NCBI RefSeq assembly: GCF_000718255.1
Contig: NZ_JOFJ01000020.1
Span: 30,698-94,697 of the forward strand
Length of the DNA stretch: 64,000 nucleotides
Direction of reading: 5' to 3'
Source: Spirillospora albida
GTDB taxonomy: Bacteria > Actinomycetota > Actinomycetes > Streptosporangiales > Streptosporangiaceae
Positions 42,107-50,418 of this stretch are shown here, one piece after another; position 1 is the stretch's first letter; every line of letters starts with the position of its first letter. The position numbers were made by a program, and so were the translations under genes. The notes beneath the pieces are model-generated. The model had not been told where the DNA came from, ran no database searches, and worked only from the letters and a program-made list of their open reading frames with translations.

Positions 42107-42587
42107 AGTGGTCCCGGCGGGAGACGAGGCCGGCGCCGAGGCCGGTGAAGAGGGCGCCGAGGCCGGCGGCGAGCGTGGTGACCTGCCATGCCTGGTAGGC
42201 CGACATGAGGGACGCGCGGAGCATCTCGCCGGTGAACGCGGTGCGCTGCAGCTCGGTGAGCCGGGTCCCGTCGCCGCCCTCCGCCTTCACGGCCGCGAGT
42301 TCCGCGCCGAGCTGCGCGTACGTGCGGCCGCCGGTGAAGCCGGCGAGGTTCGTCCGGATCACGTCGGCGAACGCGCACGCCTGGGGGCCGGTCTCGACGC
42401 GGCGTCCGGCGTGGCGGGCGTACGCGGCGGGCGGGTCGTCGGGGAAGGCGATCTCCTGCGCGGCCAGTTCCCGGCGGATCTGCCGGCGGCCGAGGCCGGC
42501 GCGGATCAGCATGGCGGGCCCGGCGACGAGCATGGCGACGCCGACGGCGTCGAGCAGGGGTCCTCCGGTGCGGGACGGGATGCGCAT
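42105..42587 (-). CDS. Hypothetical membrane protein
   Basis: A 160-aa protein with a hydrophobic helix at about 11-30 (LLDAVGVAMLVAGPAMLI) and another near the C terminus (about 133-153, LAAGLGALFTGLGAGLV), flanking a charged cytoplasmic or outer region of about 100 residues. I do not recognise the family. ATG 42587 has GAGGAG about 11 nt upstream. A DosR-like box lies 67-80 bp upstream, the same layout as for the next operon, so it may belong to the same regulon. Confidence 0.65.
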   Translation of the reverse strand: MRIPSRTGGPLLDAVGVAMLVAGPAMLIRAGLGRRQIRRELAAQEIAFPDDPPAAYARHAGRRVETGPQACAFADVIRTNLAGFTGGRTYAQLGAELAAVKAEGGDGTRLTELQRTAFTGEMLRASLMSAYQAWQVTTLAAGLGALFTGLGAGLVSRRDH

Positions 42588-42653
42588 GGCGGTGTTTCTC
42601 CTCCGGGACGGGGCGGTGCCCTCAGCGTGACCCGTCGGAGGAGGCGGAAGGCA

Positions 42654-42667
42654 GGGCCTTGGGTCCC
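42654..42667 (-). promoter_or_regulatory. DosR/DevR-like box upstream of the membrane-protein gene
   Basis: GGGCC-TTGG-GTCCC has the 5-4-5 layout of the DosR box core with one mismatch in the first half and a perfect second half. It is 67-80 bp upstream of ATG 42587. Confidence 0.5.
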
Positions 42668-42766
42668 GGGTGAACCAGGTCATAGGTCATTCCGCGGCTG
42701 GGATGTGAAACTTTGCTTCAAGTGGGCACAAGGGGCTTACTCGTGCCTACGAAGGAGAGTGCGCCA

Positions 42767-43042
42767 GTGACCATCACGGGCATCATCACTGCGATCGTCA
42801 TCGGAGCGATCATCGGGGCGGTCGGGCGGCTGGTCCTGCCGGGGCGGCAGCCCATCGGAATCCTGCTCACCATCGGCGTCGGCATCGTCGCGGCGCTCGT
42901 CGGGACGGTCATCGCCCAGTCGGTCGGGGTGGCGACCACCAACGGGATCGACTGGATCGAGCTGGTCTTCCAGATCGGGATGGCCGCGATCGGAGTGGCC
43001 GCCGTCGCCGCGTTCCAGCGGCGCGGTGCCGGCCACCGCTGA
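42767..43042 (+). CDS. GlsB/YeaQ/YmgE-type stress membrane protein
   Basis: A 91-aa protein with three membrane helices and the transglycosylase-associated family pattern: IVIGAIIGAVGRLVLPGRQP, then GILLTIGVGIVAALVG. GTG 42767 has GAAGGAGAG 8 nt upstream. Such small proteins are induced by envelope, acid or osmotic stress; a molecular role is not known. A strong terminator follows. Confidence 0.88.
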   Translation: MTITGIITAIVIGAIIGAVGRLVLPGRQPIGILLTIGVGIVAALVGTVIAQSVGVATTNGIDWIELVFQIGMAAIGVAAVAAFQRRGAGHR

Positions 43043-43082
43043 TCCACCGGCCGACCCGGGGGAACCGGGGACTCATGTCGGA

Positions 43083-43116
43083 GCGGCCGTCCACGGCGAG
43101 TGCCGTGGACGGCCGC
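43083..43116 (+). terminator. Terminator after the GlsB-type gene
   Basis: GCGGCCGTCCACGGC (43083-43097) and GCCGTGGACGGCCGC (43102-43116) form a 15-bp perfect stem with a GAGT loop. Confidence 0.88.
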
Positions 43117-43203
43117 CGCGTAAGCGGGGAGTGATCGCTTACGTGGTCGGGCTAACACCCGGAACCGGCTGGAGTTACCCACGGGTACGGCATGCTGGAC
43201 GGC

Positions 43204-43665
43204 ATGAAGCCGAAGGCCATGCTCGCCATCGCCGGGGCGGTCGGCGGGACGGTGCTCGCCACGGCGGGCGTCGCCGCGTTCGCCCTGGACGGGGACGGGG
43301 ACGGTTCCGTCCGGCCCGCCGCGAACGCCCGCTCGTACCAGGACGCCGCGCAGATCGGCGACGTTCTGCGCGAGCACGGCGCGACCGGCTGCGCGGCCGA
43401 CCCCTCCCGCGTCGAATGCCGCTACGCCGGACGGTACGTCGCCGCCACCGTCATCACCCCCGATCTGGGCATGACCGTCGACACCGCGCTGCGGAGCTGG
43501 CGGACCGGCGTCGGGCAGAGCGCCCTCGGCGAGCAGGGCGAGTTCGCGATCCTGCGGGGCCCGAACTGGCTCGTGACCGGCCCCGGGGAGCTCATCGCCA
43601 AGGTCAGGCCCGCGCTCGGGGGGAAGGCGCTCCGCTGTGACAAACCCTACGGAACCTGCGTCTGA
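43204..43665 (+). CDS. Hypothetical secreted or membrane-anchored protein
   Basis: A 153-aa protein with an N-terminal hydrophobic segment (AMLAIAGAVGGTVLATAGVAAF, residues about 5-26), then an Asp/Gly-rich turn (DGDGDGS) and a domain of about 115 residues with four Cys (GCAAD, VECRY, LRCDKP, GTCV), probably two disulfides. ATG 43204 lies 7 nt after the -10-like CATGCT (43191-43196); an ATG at 43192 is in frame but overlaps that hexamer. I do not recognise the domain. Confidence 0.65.
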   Translation: MKPKAMLAIAGAVGGTVLATAGVAAFALDGDGDGSVRPAANARSYQDAAQIGDVLREHGATGCAADPSRVECRYAGRYVAATVITPDLGMTVDTALRSWRTGVGQSALGEQGEFAILRGPNWLVTGPGELIAKVRPALGGKALRCDKPYGTCV

Positions 43666-43785
43666 TCCGGGCGGTCCCCTAATGTGACGAGTGCCCGGGA
43701 GGCGGGCGATTCGCGTGGCAGAATGATGCCTCGCGTCCCACGGGGCTCATCAGACCAGGCGCGATCCGGGAGGAGGTGCGGCGGC

Positions 43786-45534
43786 GTGTCCCAGGCAGGC
43801 CGGCGCGCCCGTCCCGCCGCGCGGGCCGGTGCCCGCACCACCGCGGTGCTCACCGTCCTGACGCTCGGCGCGGCCGTCGCCGTCCCGGTCGCGATCGCTC
43901 CCGGCGACGACCGGCTCGCCCCCCGGCAGGACGTCCGCGGCGCCGCCGCGGGCGCCCCCTTCGCCGCGGCCGCCGCGTCCCGCGCCGACCAGATCCGCGC
44001 CCGCGAGTGGCACCTGACGGCGATGCGCGCGCAGCGGGCCTGGAAGTGGTCCAAGGGCGCGGGCGTCACCGTCGCCGTCCTCGACACCGGCGTCGACCGC
44101 CGCCACCCCGACCTCACCGGACGCGTCGTCAGCGGCCCCGACCTCGCCGGCGGCGCGCGCCGCCCCGGCGGCCGGTACTGGGGCCTGCACGGGACGTCGA
44201 TGGCCAGCATCATCGCCGGTCACGGCCACGGCCCCGGGCTGTCGGAGGGGATGATGGGGGTCGCGCCGCAGAGCCGGATCCTGTCCGTCCGGGTGACGCT
44301 GGAGAACGACGACCCGCTGCGGCGCGGCGACCAGCAGGCCGCCGGCGACCGCGACCCCGTCGCGCAGGGCATCCGGTACGCCGTCGACCAGGGCGCCGAC
44401 ATCATCAACATGTCGCTCGGCGGCGGCCGCCCCGCCTACAACGGCAGCCGGTCGGGGGAGAGCGCCATCAGGTACGCGCTCGGCAAGGGCGTCGTGCTGA
44501 TCGCGTCCGCGGGCAACGACGGGTCGAGCGCGAACCGGAAGAACTTCCCCGCCGCGTACCCGGGCGTCATCGCCGTCGGCGCGCTCGACAAGCGGCTGCG
44601 CGTGTGGAAGGACAGCAACCGGCACCCGTACGTGGCGGTCTGCGCGCCCGGCGTCGACATCGTCAGCGCCGACGCGGGCGGCGGCTACATCGTCGGGTCG
44701 GGCACGAGCGCGTCGTCGGCGATGGTCGCCGGGGTCGCCGCGCTCGTCCGCTCCCGCTACCCGGACCTCGACCCGGAGGACGTGCGCCGCGCCCTCGTCC
44801 AGGGGTCGCCCGCGCGCGCCGGCCGCCCGACCGGGTCCAGCACCTGCGCCGGGCCCGTGGACGCCGTCCGCACGCTCGTCGCCGCGGCCGCGATCAACCG
44901 CACGGCGGGCGCCCCGGAGCCGGCGCCCCCGGCGTCGGCGAGCCCCGCGCCCATCGCGGAGCAGGAGCCCGCCGAGGACTCCGGGTGGCTCCTGCCGGCG
45001 GTGCTCGGCGGCGGCGGGGTGCTGGTGGTCGTCGGGCTCGTGCTCGGCTGGCGGCAGCGGCGCCCCGAGGAGGAGGACGCGCCGGACGCGCTGCCGGACG
45101 AGCCCCGCGAGCCCGTCGCCGCGAGCGTCGCCGCGGCCCAGGCCGGACCGCCCCCCGAGTTCGCCGGCACCCCCGAACCGGTCCCGGTCGAGGAGCCGCC
45201 GCCCGGCCCGGCGCCCAGGCCCGCGCCGGAGCTGCGTCCGTTCGTCCCGGGGGAGTTCGCGCCGGACGGCGGCGCCCGGGCCCCCGCCCCCCTCAACGGC
45301 AACGGCCACGCGCCCGCGAACGGCGGCGTGCCCGCGAACGGCGATGCGCACACGAGCAGGCCCGGCGACCCGTCCCCGGCCGGCGACACCGGACCCCTCG
45401 ACGACGAGGACTGGGAGCGGTTCCGCCGCAGCGCCCTGGCCGACCCCGGCGAGCCCGCCGTCACGGACGAGCCCGCCGCCCCGCCGCCCGCGAAACCGGA
45501 CGACGACGAGGAGTACCGCCCGCCCTGGTGGTAG
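43786..45534 (+). CDS. S8 serine protease, mycosin-like, membrane-anchored
   Basis: A 582-aa subtilisin. A signal sequence (about 15-40) leads to the catalytic domain with Asp100 (VAVLDTGVD), His135 (GLHGTSMAS) and Ser308 (GSGTSASSAMVAG). A membrane helix at about 400-423 is followed by a cytoplasmic tail of about 160 Pro/Ala/Glu-rich residues ending EEYRPPWW. The protease-plus-helix layout is that of MycP mycosins of type VII secretion, but true mycosins have a very short tail. No ESX genes are near. GTG 43786 has AGGAGGTG upstream. Confidence 0.85.
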   Translation: MSQAGRRARPAARAGARTTAVLTVLTLGAAVAVPVAIAPGDDRLAPRQDVRGAAAGAPFAAAAASRADQIRAREWHLTAMRAQRAWKWSKGAGVTVAVLDTGVDRRHPDLTGRVVSGPDLAGGARRPGGRYWGLHGTSMASIIAGHGHGPGLSEGMMGVAPQSRILSVRVTLENDDPLRRGDQQAAGDRDPVAQGIRYAVDQGADIINMSLGGGRPAYNGSRSGESAIRYALGKGVVLIASAGNDGSSANRKNFPAAYPGVIAVGALDKRLRVWKDSNRHPYVAVCAPGVDIVSADAGGGYIVGSGTSASSAMVAGVAALVRSRYPDLDPEDVRRALVQGSPARAGRPTGSSTCAGPVDAVRTLVAAAAINRTAGAPEPAPPASASPAPIAEQEPAEDSGWLLPAVLGGGGVLVVVGLVLGWRQRRPEEEDAPDALPDEPREPVAASVAAAQAGPPPEFAGTPEPVPVEEPPPGPAPRPAPELRPFVPGEFAPDGGARAPAPLNGNGHAPANGGVPANGDAHTSRPGDPSPAGDTGPLDDEDWERFRRSALADPGEPAVTDEPAAPPPAKPDDDEEYRPPWW

Positions 45535-45651
45535 CGGAGCCTCGGCGCTACTCCGGCGGGCGTAGGGGGAGTGCCTCCGGCCGTACGACGACGGCGGCCG
45601 GACCTGTCCCGGAGCATCGATCCATCCGAACGAGACCGGAGGTCGATGACC

Positions 45652-45924
45652 ATGCTGACGACATTCGCGACGCGGTTCCACCCCGGGTGGCACGGCGAGG
45701 GCGACCCGCCCGCCTTCTGGCCCGTCTTCCCGATCACCTTCAGCCTGCTCTGGCTGGCCGTCCTGATCGGCGCCTTCTACCTGATCCGCCGCCGGACGCC
45801 TGCGGCGGGCGCGGGCGACCCGATGGCGGGGGCCCGGTCGATCCTCGCCGAGCGGTTCGCCCGCGGCGAGATCGACGACGACGAGTTCCTCCGGCGCATG
45901 GCGGGCCTCCACGGCTCGTCATGA
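45652..45924 (+). CDS. SHOCT-domain small membrane protein
   Basis: A 90-aa protein: a membrane helix (about 23-45, ITFSLLWLAVLIGAFYLI) and a C-terminal SHOCT motif, ILAERFARGEIDDDEFLRRM. SHOCT segments are short oligomerisation or interaction modules. I use ATG 45652 because GGAGG is 9 nt upstream; ATG 45646 is also possible. Function unknown. Confidence 0.8.
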   Translation: MLTTFATRFHPGWHGEGDPPAFWPVFPITFSLLWLAVLIGAFYLIRRRTPAAGAGDPMAGARSILAERFARGEIDDDEFLRRMAGLHGSS

Positions 45925-45995
45925 CGAGCCGCCTCCCGGCTCATCGGCGGGCGGGCTGCGGCTCTGCCCGGCTCCCGTCCCGGATCGCGCGGGGC

Positions 45996-46586
45996 TCAGC
46001 AGGGGGCGTGGCGCGCGCCGGCCTCTTCGAAGATGCGCAGGACGCCGTCCGGGTCCATCGGAACCCGGGCGGCGGTGTCGGCGAAGCGGGTGAGGAGCCG
46101 GGCGAACGCGGTGCGCTCCGCGTCCGTCCAGCCGGCCATCAGCGTGTCGAGGTAGCCGCGGCGGAACCGGTCCGCGACGTCCTTGACCCGGCGGCCGGTA
46201 TCGGTCAGCCCGAGGTTGGCGCGGCGCGCGTCGACCGGGGACGGGCGGCGCGACACCAGCCCGGCGTCGATCGCGTGCGTGACGAGGCGGCTCGCCGTCG
46301 ACGGGTCGACGTCCAGGGCGTCCGCGACGGCGCCGACGGTGACCTCGGCCGGGGGGCCGGTCGCGGTCAGCTCGTGGACCGCGTGCACGACCATCAGGTT
46401 CGAGAGCTGGAGGGGGCGCGCGCCCGGCCCGCACGGATTCTGCGCGCGGATGCGCTTCATCAGGTCCGGCTTGGCCCAGACACGCCGGAGATGGAAGAGC
46501 GCGACATCGATGCCGGTGAGGACCGGGTCGGGGGCCGTCCCGCCGTCGAGGACCGTCCCCGCGGCCGTGAAGCGCTCCGTCGTCAT
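45996..46586 (-). CDS. MarR family transcriptional regulator
   Basis: A 196-aa winged-helix regulator with VGAVADALDVDPSTASRLV as the recognition-helix region (about residues 85-105) and RRPSPVDARRANLGLTD as the wing. The N-terminal 40 residues are longer than in typical MarR proteins. ATG 46586 has GGGAG about 8 nt upstream. No neighbour is an obvious target; it converges on the SHOCT gene and is divergent from the DUF3263 gene. Confidence 0.83.
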   Translation of the reverse strand: MTTERFTAAGTVLDGGTAPDPVLTGIDVALFHLRRVWAKPDLMKRIRAQNPCGPGARPLQLSNLMVVHAVHELTATGPPAEVTVGAVADALDVDPSTASRLVTHAIDAGLVSRRPSPVDARRANLGLTDTGRRVKDVADRFRRGYLDTLMAGWTDAERTAFARLLTRFADTAARVPMDPDGVLRIFEEAGARHAPC

Positions 46587-46867
46587 CCAGGATCTCCCGT
46601 TCGTGCCCGCTCCGGCCGGGCCGCCGGACCGAATGGGTCCTCACCCTAGCCCGGGGGCGTCCGCGCACGACGCGCGGTGCCGCTGCGGCGCACGTCCGCT
46701 TCCGGGACACGTGGGCCTTGCGAAGTCCCAGGTGAAGGGGGATGTGGTGCACTGAACCCGGCCGATGCCTCCCGCGCGAACCACCGGAACTTGTCGGCCG
46801 GGACGGCTAGCATGGCTCCCGGCCGAACCCGGACGACCCGGGATCAGTAACCACAGAGGGGACTTCC

Positions 46868-47263
46868 ATGCGTGCGGCGAACGTCCCCGGCGACGCCCCC
46901 CGCGACGGCGCTTCCCCGGCCGCAGGCCCCCACCAGGACGGAACCATGGACGATGGCTCAGCCCTGCAACCCGTGACCGAAGGCCCGGAGGACGACGCCG
47001 TCTTCCCCGCCGACCTCCTCTCCGAGCGCGACCGCCGGATCCTCGCCTTCGAACGGCAGTGGTGGAAGTACGCCGGAGCCAAGGAGCAGGCCATCCGCGA
47101 ACTGTTCGACATGTCGGCGACGCGGTACTACCAGCTCCTGAACATCCTCATCGACCGGCCCGAGGCGCTCGAGTGCGACCCGATGCTGGTCAAGCGTCTC
47201 CGCCGGATGCGTTCGCAGCGGCAGCGCCGCCGCGCCGAGCGCCGGTTCGGCATCCGGCCGTGA
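46868..47263 (+). CDS. DUF3263 domain-containing protein
   Basis: A 131-aa protein with the DUF3263 core in the middle: LSERDRRILAFERQWWKYAG, KEQAIRELFDMSATRYYQLL and LVKRLRRMRSQRQRRRAER. The helix-turn-helix-like arrangement suggests a DNA-binding role. ATG 46868 has GAGGGGAC upstream; ATG 46946 would omit the low-complexity start. TAGCAT (46808-46813) may be the -10. In many actinobacteria a DUF3263 gene lies between otsA and otsB; here otsB follows after 19 nt and otsA is 6.8 kb away. Confidence 0.85.
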   Translation: MRAANVPGDAPRDGASPAAGPHQDGTMDDGSALQPVTEGPEDDAVFPADLLSERDRRILAFERQWWKYAGAKEQAIRELFDMSATRYYQLLNILIDRPEALECDPMLVKRLRRMRSQRQRRRAERRFGIRP

Positions 47264-47282
47264 ATCACCCACACTGGTCGGT

Positions 47283-48104
47283 GTGAACTCTCCCCACCCC
47301 GTGACGGCCGCCGGCGCGGCCGGACTCGACGCGATCCGCACCGCTCCCGAGGGGGCCGTGCTCGGCTTCGACTTCGACGGCACCCTCGCCCCGATCGTGG
47401 CCGATCCGGCGGCCGCCCGCGCCCATCCCCGGGCGGCCGAGGCGCTGGCCGGCCTCGCCACGCGGGTCGGCGCGATCGTCGTGATCACCGGCCGGCCGGC
47501 CGCCGTCGCCGTGGAGTACGGCGGGTTCGCCGGAATCGACGGGCTCGTGGTGCTCGGGCAGTACGGGCTGGAGCGCTGGGAGGCCGGCGTCCTGACCGCG
47601 CCCGAGCCGCCGCCCGGCGTGTCGGAGGCGCGCGCGAAGCTGCCGGGCGTGCTCGCCGCGTCCGGCGCCCCGGCCGAGGTGTTCATCGAGGACAAGGGCC
47701 GGGCGCTCGCCGTGCACACGCGGCGCTGCGCCGAACCGCAGGTCGCGCTGGAGCGGCTGCGCAGCCTGCTCGCCGCGCTCGCCGAGCGCACCGGCCTGGT
47801 CGTGGAGCCCGGACGGTTCGTCCTGGAGCTGCGGCCGCCCGGCATGGACAAGGGCCGGGCGCTGCGCACGTTCCTCGACGAGCGGGGCTCCCGTCCGTCG
47901 GCGGTGCTGTTCGCGGGCGACGACCTCGGCGACCTCGCGGCGTTCGACGCGATCGACGCGCTGCGCGACGAAGGGGTTCCCGGCGTGACGGTGTGCAGCG
48001 GTTCCACCGAGGTGACCGCGCTGGCCGAGCGCGCGGACCTGGTCGTGGACGGCCCGTCCGGCGTCGTCGACCTGCTCGGAACGCTGCTCGCCCCCACGCC
48101 CTGA
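47283..48104 (+). CDS. otsB: Trehalose-6-phosphate phosphatase
   Basis: A 273-aa HAD-superfamily phosphatase. Motif I is GFDFDGTLAPIV with nucleophile Asp and general acid Asp, motif II is VVITGRP, and motif IV is FAGDDLGDLAAFDAID. It removes phosphate from trehalose 6-phosphate made by OtsA. GTG 47283 is 19 nt after the DUF3263 stop. OtsA is present at 54.9-56.3 kb on the opposite strand, so the pathway is complete in this window though split. Confidence 0.93.
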   Translation: MNSPHPVTAAGAAGLDAIRTAPEGAVLGFDFDGTLAPIVADPAAARAHPRAAEALAGLATRVGAIVVITGRPAAVAVEYGGFAGIDGLVVLGQYGLERWEAGVLTAPEPPPGVSEARAKLPGVLAASGAPAEVFIEDKGRALAVHTRRCAEPQVALERLRSLLAALAERTGLVVEPGRFVLELRPPGMDKGRALRTFLDERGSRPSAVLFAGDDLGDLAAFDAIDALRDEGVPGVTVCSGSTEVTALAERADLVVDGPSGVVDLLGTLLAPTP

Positions 48105-48273
48105 CGCCGTTTCTCATCGCCGGGTGACAAGAGTCGTGACCAGATTTATGAGATCTGGAGCGACTCTTGGACGGCCTCTGTGGATCTCGCTGCCGTTCGG
48201 GTCAAAATATGCTGGATTGTGACGGCGGTGTGGCGAACATGGAACCCACGCCCGAGCGGGGGGAGGCTTGACG

Positions 48274-49356
48274 GTGAACATGGAACCTGGATCTCCACGC
48301 CGTCCGGGCGAGCTGGGACGGACGCCGGGGCAGTTCGCGAGCGCCCCGCCCTCATACGACCTGCCTCCCCGGGCCACGCCCACGGACGGCTTCCCCATCG
48401 TCTCGCCCACCGCGACGACCACGGGCGGCACACCGATCCCCCCGGGCGCCCCGACCCGTCCCATCGTCGCCGCCGCACCCCCCCTCACGGGGGCGCGCGC
48501 TCCGCTGGGGAGGCCCGAGGATCCGGCGGTGCCGCCGGCGCAGCCCGTCAGCCGGCCGCCCGTCGCCGCCGAGACGGCGCCGCCGACCGCCGCGTCCGGG
48601 CTGGTGGGGGCCCGGGAGACCAGCGGGGTCCAGGTGCGGCTCGGGTCGCGGTCCGAGCGGCACCTGCGGGCGCGGGAGTCCCGGCAGGGGACGGCGGGAC
48701 GCCGTAGCGGGATCGTCGCCGCCGGGGTCCTGGCGCTCGCGGCGCTCGTCACCGGCGGCCTGGTCCTGACCTCCGGGCCCGGGGACGAGGAGGGCGGCGG
48801 CACCACCGCCGCCGGCGGGACCGACGCGGGCGCGCCGGCCGGGCGGCTGCCACGGGGCGGGACGCCGATCGAGGTCGGCACCGCCGACGGCGCCCGGTAC
48901 CGCATCGCGGCCGTGACCGGCGGCGTGAACGACGGCGTGGCGCCGACGCTCCAGTCGTCCCCGCCGACCGGAACGTCGTTCGCCTACATCGAGTACGTCC
49001 TGACGAACCCGACGAAGCAGCAGGTGCTGCTCGACTTCCCCGGCGACGTGTTCGTGAGGCGGAACCTGGTGACGCCGGACGCGCGCGGACGCTGCATGCC
49101 GCAGGCCGGGGTCCCCGAGGACATGTGCACGCCGCCGACCCGCAGCGAGGTCGTCCGCACGCTCTCCGGCGGCCGGCCGGTCGACGGGGACGGCGGCGAC
49201 AAGTACATGCCGGCGGGCGCGTCCTACCTCGTCCGGGCGACGGTCGACGTGCCCGTGCAGAAGACGCTGACCAGCAGCGACATGGGCCTCTACGTGTGGA
49301 AGCAGCTCTATATGGCGGATCGGCTGGCGAAGCGCGCGCCGTTCCCGAAGGGCTGA
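48274..49356 (+). CDS. Membrane-anchored protein, first copy of a paralogous pair
   Basis: A 360-aa protein: a Pro/Thr/Ala-rich cytoplasmic region of about 130 residues, the block GVQVRLGSRSERHLRAR, a membrane helix (about 147-168), and an outer domain of about 180 residues with YIEYVLTNPTKQQVLLDFPG and DKYMPAGASYLVRAT. The outer domain looks like a DUF4352-type immunoglobulin-like fold. I use GTG 48274 with GGAGG 7 nt upstream; the second copy has TAG where this copy has the alternative TTG start, which settles the choice. Function unknown. Confidence 0.75.
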   Translation: MNMEPGSPRRPGELGRTPGQFASAPPSYDLPPRATPTDGFPIVSPTATTTGGTPIPPGAPTRPIVAAAPPLTGARAPLGRPEDPAVPPAQPVSRPPVAAETAPPTAASGLVGARETSGVQVRLGSRSERHLRARESRQGTAGRRSGIVAAGVLALAALVTGGLVLTSGPGDEEGGGTTAAGGTDAGAPAGRLPRGGTPIEVGTADGARYRIAAVTGGVNDGVAPTLQSSPPTGTSFAYIEYVLTNPTKQQVLLDFPGDVFVRRNLVTPDARGRCMPQAGVPEDMCTPPTRSEVVRTLSGGRPVDGDGGDKYMPAGASYLVRATVDVPVQKTLTSSDMGLYVWKQLYMADRLAKRAPFPKG

Positions 49357-49509
49357 CGCCGGGCACCCGCCGTGGCCGGATGTGATGGCGTCCGGTGCGA
49401 CTCTCCCGCGCCCGCTATGGATTCCGCGGCCGTTTGCGCCAAGATGTGCTGATCGTGACGGCATCGCGGCCACCACGGAATCAACGCCCGAAATGCGAGA
49501 GGCTAGACG

Positions 49510-50364
49510 GTGAACACGGAACCCGGACCCCTGCATCGCCAAGGCGGCCTCGGCGGCGCGCCGCCCGAACCCGGCCCCGGCGCGGCCCCCCGTTCCGCGG
49601 CCGGGCTCACGGGGTCGTACGAGACGGGCGGCGTGGAGGTGCGGATCGGCTCGCGCGCCGAGCGGCGCCGCGACGCCCGCGCCGGGCGGGGGTCCGCGGG
49701 CCGCCTCGGCATCCTGGTCGGGGGCGGAGTGCTCGGGCTCGCGGTGCTGGTCACGGCAGGTCTCCTGCTGATCCCCGGCTCCGAGGACGAGACGGACGGG
49801 AAGGTCACCGCCAACGGCGGTACCGAGACCGCGACCGCGACGGCGGGCGGCCCGCGCCCGCGCGGCGGCGCCCCGATCGAGGTCGGCACCGCGTACGGCG
49901 CCCGGTACCGGATCGCGGCCGTGACCGCCGGGGTGAACGACGGCGTGGCCGCGACGCTCACGTCGCCGCCGCCGGCCGGCATGTCGTTCGCCTACATCGA
50001 GTACGTCCTGACGAACCCGACGAAGCAGCAGGTGCTGCTCGACTTCCCCGGCGACGTGTTCGTGAAGCGGAACCTGGTGATTGCGTCCGCGCGCACACGA
50101 TGCGAACCGCAGACGGGGGTTCCGGCGAGCATGTGCACGCCGCCGACCCGCAGCGAGGTCGTCCAAACCATCTCCGGCGGCAGGCCGGTGGCGGGGGACG
50201 GCGGCGACAAGTACATGCCGGCGGGCGCGTCCTACCTCGTCCGGGCGACGATGAACGTGCCGGTGCGGCGGACGGTGACCCGCCGCGACCTGGGGCTGTA
50301 CGTGTGGGGCCAGATCTACATGGGCGACCGGCCGGCGAAGCACGCCCCCTTCCCCGCGAAATGA
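49510..50364 (+). CDS. Membrane-anchored protein, second copy of the pair
   Basis: A 284-aa paralogue of the preceding protein. It keeps GGVEVRIGSRAERRRDAR, a membrane helix (about 73-95) and the outer domain (YIEYVLTNPTKQQVLLDFPG, then KYMPAGASYLVRATMNVP), nearly identical in the core, but lacks about 75 residues of the cytoplasmic Pro-rich start. GTG 49510 follows GAGAGGCTAGACG. The region upstream is also duplicated, so this is a segmental tandem duplication. Function unknown. Confidence 0.75.
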   Translation: MNTEPGPLHRQGGLGGAPPEPGPGAAPRSAAGLTGSYETGGVEVRIGSRAERRRDARAGRGSAGRLGILVGGGVLGLAVLVTAGLLLIPGSEDETDGKVTANGGTETATATAGGPRPRGGAPIEVGTAYGARYRIAAVTAGVNDGVAATLTSPPPAGMSFAYIEYVLTNPTKQQVLLDFPGDVFVKRNLVIASARTRCEPQTGVPASMCTPPTRSEVVQTISGGRPVAGDGGDKYMPAGASYLVRATMNVPVRRTVTRRDLGLYVWGQIYMGDRPAKHAPFPAK

Positions 50365-50366
50365 GA

Positions 50367-50406
50367 CCGCCGTGGCCTGCCGGACGCGTCCGGCGGACCA
50401 CGGCGG
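50367..50406. terminator. Terminator between the paralogue pair and PadR
   Basis: CCGCCGTGG (50367-50375) pairs with CCACGGCGG (50398-50406), enclosing the 16-bp palindrome GCCGGACGCGTCCGGC (50379-50394). It separates converging genes. Confidence 0.8.
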
Positions 50407-50418
50407 CCGTCCTCGGGG

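Noticed and set aside
43750..45912. 720-codon minus-strand frame across the S8 protease
   Set aside because: Low-complexity composition typical of a GC-rich shadow frame; the plus-strand gene has a full catalytic triad.
48352..50343. 663-codon minus-strand frame spanning both paralogue genes
   Set aside because: It reads across two genes and the gap between them, with repeats reflecting the duplication only.
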